In this document: positions 58,004-64,000 of the stretch, one piece after another
Layout of the letters: the number at the start of each line of letters is the position of its first letter
How positions within the stretch are numbered: the stretch's first letter is position 1
Assembly: GCA_022575985.1 (NCBI GenBank)
Contig: JAKSXM010000231.1
Span: 3,970,501-4,034,500 of the forward strand
Length of the DNA stretch: 64,000 nt
Source: Anagrus nilaparvatae
Taxonomy: Eukaryota; Arthropoda; Insecta; Hymenoptera; Mymaridae
Direction: 5' to 3'
Made by a program: the position numbers and the translations under genes
Notes under the pieces: model-generated
Told to the model about the DNA's origin: nothing
The model's database searches: none
Seen by the model: the letters and a program-made list of their open reading frames with translations, nothing else

Positions 58004-61000
58004 TATTTTAATGGCACTTTTAAAAACTAAGTTTTCATACATGATCTAATCATTCCGAAATTCAATTCATTGTCAAGTTTTATTTGAAATCATATTATAT
58101 GAGCAGCCTTTAATTGATTCCTATTATTTAAAGCTCCCAAAGAAAATATTAATCCTGCAAGCAACGTACTTTGCATTAGTGCAACGTAAGTTACTTTTCA
58201 TGTTTTTAGTTTTTTAGGCCGTGATTGTGGAACCTGCCATAGATGATTGTTCAAAAAATGCTCCTTACATCAATTCAATCATTTTTTTAATATTCCCTCT
58301 TGAAAGGGTTAACATGATTGCTTTACAAATATTATATATAATTCATGATTCCATATTTTTACAGTAACATATTAAAAAAATGGCGAAACCAGATAATTTC
58401 TTTTTCTTTTACTAAGTTATACATATCTTATTTTTACTACTTTCTTACTCTATCTGTTATTTATTCTTTTATTTCACATATCTTTTTCAAAGTGTATTTC
58501 AATTTACACTTGCTTAATGACGTTCTGAAAGGATAAGCGCAAACGGTTTGTTCATTAGAAATGGAACGCTTCAAGTTTAATCGATTCAAAGGGTTAGGTA
58601 AATTAGGGGAAAATGTAAGTATAATATTACGAAAATTGGAGTAAGGTAAGAGTAAAAAATGTATCAGTTAAATGTCTGCTAAATGCGTCACGAGTGCTTT
58701 GGTGTTTTCGCAAATAATATTTTTTCGTAACTCATGCACTAAAAATTTAAATGTTTCTATTTCTATCATTTGTTGATAATAAAATATTAAACTGTAAATA
58801 AAAAAAAGTAATGATTGTGCTAAGAAATATTTTTTTGCATGTCTTGCCTATTGTTTTAAGTGTATGTATGATTTATAATCCTGTATGAAATCTTTTAGTA
58901 GGATAAAAAATGGCATAATTAAAAGCTTAATGGTAAAGAAATGGTTTTTTGTAAGAACATATTTTATTGGAATTATTTATTTCTATGTGCTAGCTGAAAT
59001 GGGATTTAGGTTTTAACGTTAACATAATTATTATATACACATAATATATACGTAAGAGTATTTAAAGTTACTGTTACTAATGAAAGAAACAATTTTCAAT
59101 AGAATAAAATTTTTTTTTTAATTCTGCAAAAAATCCAAAGATTTAATAAAATATATTTTTAACATTATGTTTTTAAAATTTTACTTGATATACTAAAATT
59201 TCAGTTAAAAACATTTTTTCGTGACTGCAAGAGGAAAGGGCTATTTATAAGCGCCGTGCATATACGATAAGCACGGCGAATGAACACAAAGATACTTTGC
59301 GTTTTATAAATTAATTAATAAAATTTTAATTTTTGTTTAATTTATACTAGAATAGCCGCGCGCGCAGAATAATGACTTTATAAAATTCAAAAATGATTTT
59401 CACTACATCGGAAAATATATTTAAATGACCTATTTTTGCCCCTGCTGTTCCAATTTTTATTCAAAACGCTCCTTTTTTAATGAAACTTCATTCCTAAAAT
59501 GTAATCAAATTTTCATGTAACTAATTTGAAGATGTTCAAAATTCACCCATTTTAAAACTAATAATTTAAGTCACCTTAAATAGTCATTTTAAATTATCAA
59601 ATTATTACTCTCTGAAATCCAGTATTACTCTGAAAGGCTGTCTTTATCTACAAATTCTACTTTTAACCAACATAGGTAATAAATTTCATTGTAAAATTGT
59701 TTTTGAATGTCTGTTTTAAACAAGCAGGTTTTGATAATTATATAGCCTTCAACTGATATTATTCTATTCATTACCTAATCCCATATTAGTCATTAGAGCT
59801 GATTGAATTTCTAATTATTTAAATGTGTATTCTTTTTTGTCCCTAAATTGAAATTATTATATTTTATTATTTTATTTTATTTCTCTGAAATTTCATTATT
59901 CTCAGTTACAAACCCGATTTATTTTAAATCCCTATTTATTTGAAGTCCCTAATTCTAAATTGTATTAAGTTTATTAATTTTATATAAGCCCGTATTATTT
60001 TAATTCTCCAAATCAATTTATTTGAATTCTCTAAACTTGAATTATTCTAAGTCCCTAAGTCCGTATTCTTATGATTCCTTGAGACTGGATTAATTTAAGT
60101 CTCTAAATCTATATTCTTCTAAATCCATTCACCCCTCCTCTTTTAATATGAAATATTAAAGCTCTTTTCGTTATATTTGGATGCCATTTTGATTTATGAA
60201 TTTGAGTAATGATTATTTCAGAGTCGAATAATTTATAATTTTAGTCAATAAATTTATAATTTTCCCCCTTAATAATATACATACACCTAAATAACAACTA
60301 TCCATTAATTCTTTAAAATATTTTTCATAACTTGAATTTCCTTTTTACTATAATAAGTTTTTCGGATTTTTAAAAAGTATTTTTTTCTCTTCGTCTACGA
60401 AGCCCGCATTTTTTTTTGTTTTTTTGACAATAATTATATTATGCAAACATTATAGAGTCCTTTTAATTTATAGAAATAAAATTTAAAATCTAACCTTTTT
60501 TTTGAACGATTTTTTTTTTTTTTGGGTTTTTGTGTACCTATTCTTGGAGTGAATTTAGATGGATTCTTATCTCCTTACTTCTTACACTTTTAAACGCTAA
60601 TCAGTAAACTAATTTTTTTAGTTTTAACACGGAAAATGTTTATTATTTAATGTTAATTTAATAATTAATCGAACAAATCATGAAAATTAATTTTTCTTAT
60701 AAGTTTTAATGTTATTAATAGCATACGAGAAAGTTAGGTAATATGTTTTAGTAATTGTAAATAAATGATTTTATTTGTCCTTGTTAAGAAATATTTATTT
60801 TTTTATTGTTCATTTAAGGTAACTCTTTGAAAAAAAAAAAAATTTTTTAATAAAATATGTTATAATTTTATGATGCAAATTTTAGACAAAAATAAATTAA
60901 ATTCACATTTAATAGCGGGTTAGCACTAAGAAGTATGAAAATAAGAAGTCCATATAAATTCACTCTTATTCATAAATTAAATAAATAACATAACCATTAT

Positions 61001-61700
61001 TAAACATTAAGTTTTTAGAAATAAATTATATTTTCTTATTTATTACATTAATAGTCAGTCGCGTTTAATGGAATAATCGATTTAAATCAGGCCGGTGAGA
61101 AGGCGAATAAAAATTGTAGAATAAAGGGATAACTCAAAACTTTATTATTCATCTTGTTGTTTCAAGCATTTTTTATTTGCTTATTGATTTTTTACTATAT
61201 ATTTTTTATTTTTTATTTTACTTATTCTTTATTTATTTTAATCATTATTAACATTGATCAACTGTGTTATTACAACATAATATTTTTTTATCCTCAAAAA
61301 AGTAATCTTTATTTTTTGAAGATGCGCTTTCATGCATTTTTATGCTGTTTGAGTAATCTTTTAGATAATTAGAGCAATTTTGACTGGGAAATCGATCTTT
61401 TTGAAATAACATGTCAAATAAAAGAGTCAATTTATATCTCGTTTTTATAAAGTAAATGTTGGCTGTAATCAAATAAATCTTAATTGAAATGAATTGAAAA
61501 TCTTAAATAGCCTTTTTTACACCAGATTTATTTTTTTAAATCCCGCGTGCTTTTATTATAGCGCTGTAGTAAAAGCACTAAGGATTACAAAAACTGAATT
61601 AGGTGCAGACAAGACTTAGAAAATGCTGCATTAATTAAGAGTAAAAAATAAGCTAAATTTTTTACACAGTTTTATTTGTGTGTGATTCTTCAATTTAAGT
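58004..61700. other. AT-rich stretch with scattered repeat fragments
   Basis: No supported gene. Between 59,930 and 60,160, repeated AAGTCCCTAAAT/CTGTATTATTCTAA-like units recall the foldback at 22.8-23.4 kb. Near 61,512 a TTTTTACACCAGATTT end resembles the sequence at 22,745. Confidence 0.4.
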
Positions 61701-61756
61701 ATTATAATCCGGCCCTTGTTTTGAATTGATTATAATCCGGCCCTTGTTTTGAATTC
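61701..61756 (+). repeat. Direct tandem duplication of 28 bp
   Basis: ATTATAATCCGGCCCTTGTT with TTGAATT is present twice back to back, with one difference at the last base. Confidence 0.9.
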
Positions 61757-61814
61757 GTTCGTTTTGACGGATTAAAAATTTCCGGACCATCTCGAAATTT
61801 TATGGATTTTTTAC

Positions 61815-62118
61815 CCAAAAAAAATGTAGCCGGCGAAATGTTACAATCATTATTTTTATTTATATTATTATTTATTAATATTTATATTATATTATTATTT
61901 GCAAGCATGATTATTTAATTAATTTTTTTATCAAAAAATGTCAAATGCCTATTTTTTTTCTTTGAAAGTATCTATTTTTTATATATAATTTATGTAATAA
62001 AATGACTCATTACATAACGGCTTAAATAAAAAAATGTAGCCGGCGAAATTTCACAACCATTATTTTTATTTATAATATTATTTATTAATATTTATATTAT
62101 ATTATTATTATTATTTGC
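61815..62118 (+). repeat. Pair of direct repeats (~90 bp each, 210 bp apart)
   Basis: AAAAATGTAGCCGGCGAAAT near 61819 and 62029, both followed by TATTATTTTTATTTAT-like and (ATT)n runs. Confidence 0.75.
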
Positions 62119-62387
62119 CAAAAAAAATTCAGTTATACGTTTATCGTATAACACCACGTAGTTAAATTTTTTGTGTTCTATTTTTTTTATTAATTATACT
62201 CTTACTTAAGTACTTTTATTATCAAAATTGACGATATTTTTAATAAGTAGTTTGTTTTTTTTAAAGGAAAAATAAAATTCGTATAATAGAAAGTAAGTAA
62301 GTATAAATAAAACTCCAGTTTTTTTTTGTAGGTTAAAAATTTATTATTATTGTTATTTTTTTCATTTATACATTTTATTTTTAGAAA

Positions 62388-63268
62388 ATGTCAAAAAATC
62401 CACCATCATCATCATCATTATCATCATCATCAGGTGCTGGTTCAAATATCTCAAGGGTTAGAGTAAGAAATTTATCAGAGTTGAAATGTCATCTGTAAAT
62501 CGTACATCAGGTGGTGGTAAAGTGAGCATTGAAGAAGGTTCAAGGTAAATTTTAACTCTATATTTTAATTAAATTCCTTTTCATTAATTATTTTATATTA
62601 TTATAGAATGATTGACACTGCAGAAGGTAGTACTGAATAACGAAGCAAGACCTGAACCTTCGCCAGCAGCTGCACTACTACCAGCACCTTGTGATATATC
62701 TGATCATGCTGTTTCTCCTCCAGCAAGTTCTCCACAACCACCTGAAGAAATAATTATAGATGATGATGGTGACAATGATGGATATAATGAAACCCGCTAC
62801 CTTATTACTAGTTACGATGGAGTGATAATGGTAAAAACTGCAGTTCGTATAAAGGGTGATGTGAGACAAGCCACAGCTGATCCGCAGAAATTTTCTGGTT
62901 CCTTTGTAAGGTGTTTTCGAGGAGTTGGGTTCAGGAATGGGACCAGTTGGGTCTACGTATCCTGTGGACTGTTAGACCACTTACCCGCCACAAGGATATT
63001 TTTTATTTATAGTGCCGGATTAGAATCGAATATTGTTTTACCTAAATGTTTAAAAAGTAGGAATCAGTTTATACAATGTCAAAACCTTAGTGAATGTGTA
63101 AATTGCAAACGTGAAATTAGTGTAAATGTAAATGTAATACAATATTTGAAAACTGGAAAAGTAATAAATAAAATTAAAGAAAATCTTTTCTTTGAAAACG
63201 TTAATGTGATGCAAGATTTTCTAAATTTACATTTGAATTCATCAAATGTAAATTTGTGGTATAGTTAA
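62388..63268 (+). pseudogene. Degenerate or mis-framed gene of unknown family
   Basis: An ATG at 62388 gives SKNPP and a Ser-rich run, ending at TAA after 36 codons. A second frame (MSSVNRTSGGGKVSIEEGSR) reaches a donor GTAAAT at 62546 and resumes after TTATAG, then stops at TAA near 62638. A third frame is open from there to 63268: NEARPEPSPAAALLPAP, then EEIIIDDDGDNDGY, a stretch with RCFRGVGFRNG and several cysteines, to TAG. Two frame changes with continued coding character suggest a broken gene, or splicing that I have misread. I recognise no domain. Confidence 0.4.
62401..62433 (+). repeat. (ATC)n microsatellite
   Basis: ATC repeats with one ATT interruption, encoding the Ser run of the degenerate gene. 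Confidence 0.85.
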
Positions 63269-64000
63269 AAAAAATATTATATAATGTTTTTAATTCAACA
63301 TTGTGTATGTGTTTATAAATTCAAAATTAAAAAAATGTGTATGTTTCTAAGTTTATATGTGTATAATTAAATTATATAATTTAAAAAATAATTTTATAGC
63401 TTTCATGCTCTTTAAAGCATCTATGCGTTTAAGCATTCTCTTATTTAAACATTTCCATATGTTTAATTCGTAAAAAAAAAAACTTAAATTGTTTTGATAA
63501 CAATAAAACAAAAAAATATATATCCTATAAATATATAAATCTTTAATTATGTGTGTGTGTGTGTCCGAACGCGATAAACAAGAAGATGGTAAAAGCTACA
63601 GACATAGGGTTTACGGCAAAAGACGGCAAAAATTACGGGTCAGGTACGGGTTACGGGTTAGGCTAGGATTAAATTCGATTGATAACGACGAAAAATTTTT
63701 ATGTTGAAAAAACTGAATTTCCAAGAAAAAAATTTTTATTAAATTTTCAAGAAAAATCAAAAAAACTGAAAACCGAGGAAAAATTTTTTTATCAAAAAGA
63801 ATTTCATTTGATTTGGGCATATTTTTTACGTATCCACCTGAATTTCAAAGTAATCGGTTCGATCTGTCAAAAGTTACAATCATTTTTCAAAAATTATAAA
63901 AGTTTAGGACTAATATTATATATATTTGTAATTCTTACCGGTTACTAATTTAGTAGCTCAATAGAGTAACTAAAAGAAACTTGTACAGCTATTATCAGGG
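63269..64000. other. AT-rich right edge
   Basis: No gene supported. A short (TG)n run lies at 63,550-63,564 and GGGTTACGGGTTAGG-like short repeats near 63,637-63,663. Confidence 0.45.

Noticed and set aside
1..64000. tRNA, rRNA and snRNA genes
   Set aside because: I looked for tRNA B-box-like GGTTCGA-type motifs and GC-rich RNA-like blocks. None had supporting cloverleaf arms. A tRNAscan-SE and Infernal run would be decisive.

Overview
The window is AT-rich eukaryotic chromosomal DNA, most likely from an arthropod and plausibly an insect. The evidence is spliced genes with GT-AG introns (many 60-90 bp), a polyadenylated APE-type LINE with target-site duplications, PIF/Harbinger and Mutator-like (MULE) transposase genes, abundant foldback MITEs, and a satellite with higher-order structure. 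There are no bacterial signals (operons, ribosome binding sites, CRISPR). Species cannot be settled from the sequence.

Layout. (1) 1-1408: the 5' part of an LTR retrotransposon on the minus strand, with LTR inner edge, a tRNA-Pro type primer binding site, and a gag-like ORF running off the window. (2) 1421-6135: a 5'-truncated LINE on the minus strand, GC-richer than its surroundings, with poly-A tail and 13-bp target-site duplication. Its ORF2 carries one nonsense codon. (3) 6.9-24.2 kb, minus strand: a large gene that I rebuilt from 14 exons whose splice phases all agree. It encodes a FLYWCH zinc finger, a MULE-type DDE transposase core, a long RG/PG/Q-rich tract and an acidic tail. Exon 5 has one single-base frameshift. 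Two further exons (6.9-7.2 kb) lie beyond its stop. The introns hold a 465-bp higher-order satellite and several MITEs. (4) 24,311-36,979: a 12.7-kb near-perfect palindrome with two ~4.29-kb arms around a 4.08-kb core. The core has a divergent PIF/Harbinger gene pair: the C-terminal end of the nuclease on the minus strand and a zeste-like Myb/SANT protein on the plus strand. Each arm holds the same decayed, intron-bearing gene remnant. (5) 37-46.6 kb: repeats only, including a 1.9-kb foldback with internal ~128-bp repeats, a second tract of the satellite, and a 371-bp MITE with 3-bp target duplication. (6) 46.7-56.5 kb, plus strand: a six-exon gene for a 261-aa RG-rich, acidic, basic-tailed protein with the same run of phase-1 introns as the tail of the MULE gene. 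Its 7.1-kb intron 4 holds 148-bp tandem repeats and a third satellite tract. (7) 56.6-64 kb: repeats, a pogo-like MITE, and a degenerate gene at 62.4-63.3 kb.

The window is dominated by transposon-derived genes. The most unusual object is the palindrome with its Harbinger core, directly abutting the start of the spliced MULE gene. Next is the MULE gene itself, which has many introns yet intact splice phases and an RG/acidic tail that resembles the separate plus-strand gene. All exon models come from reading splice sites and frames by eye. No alignment or database search was possible.
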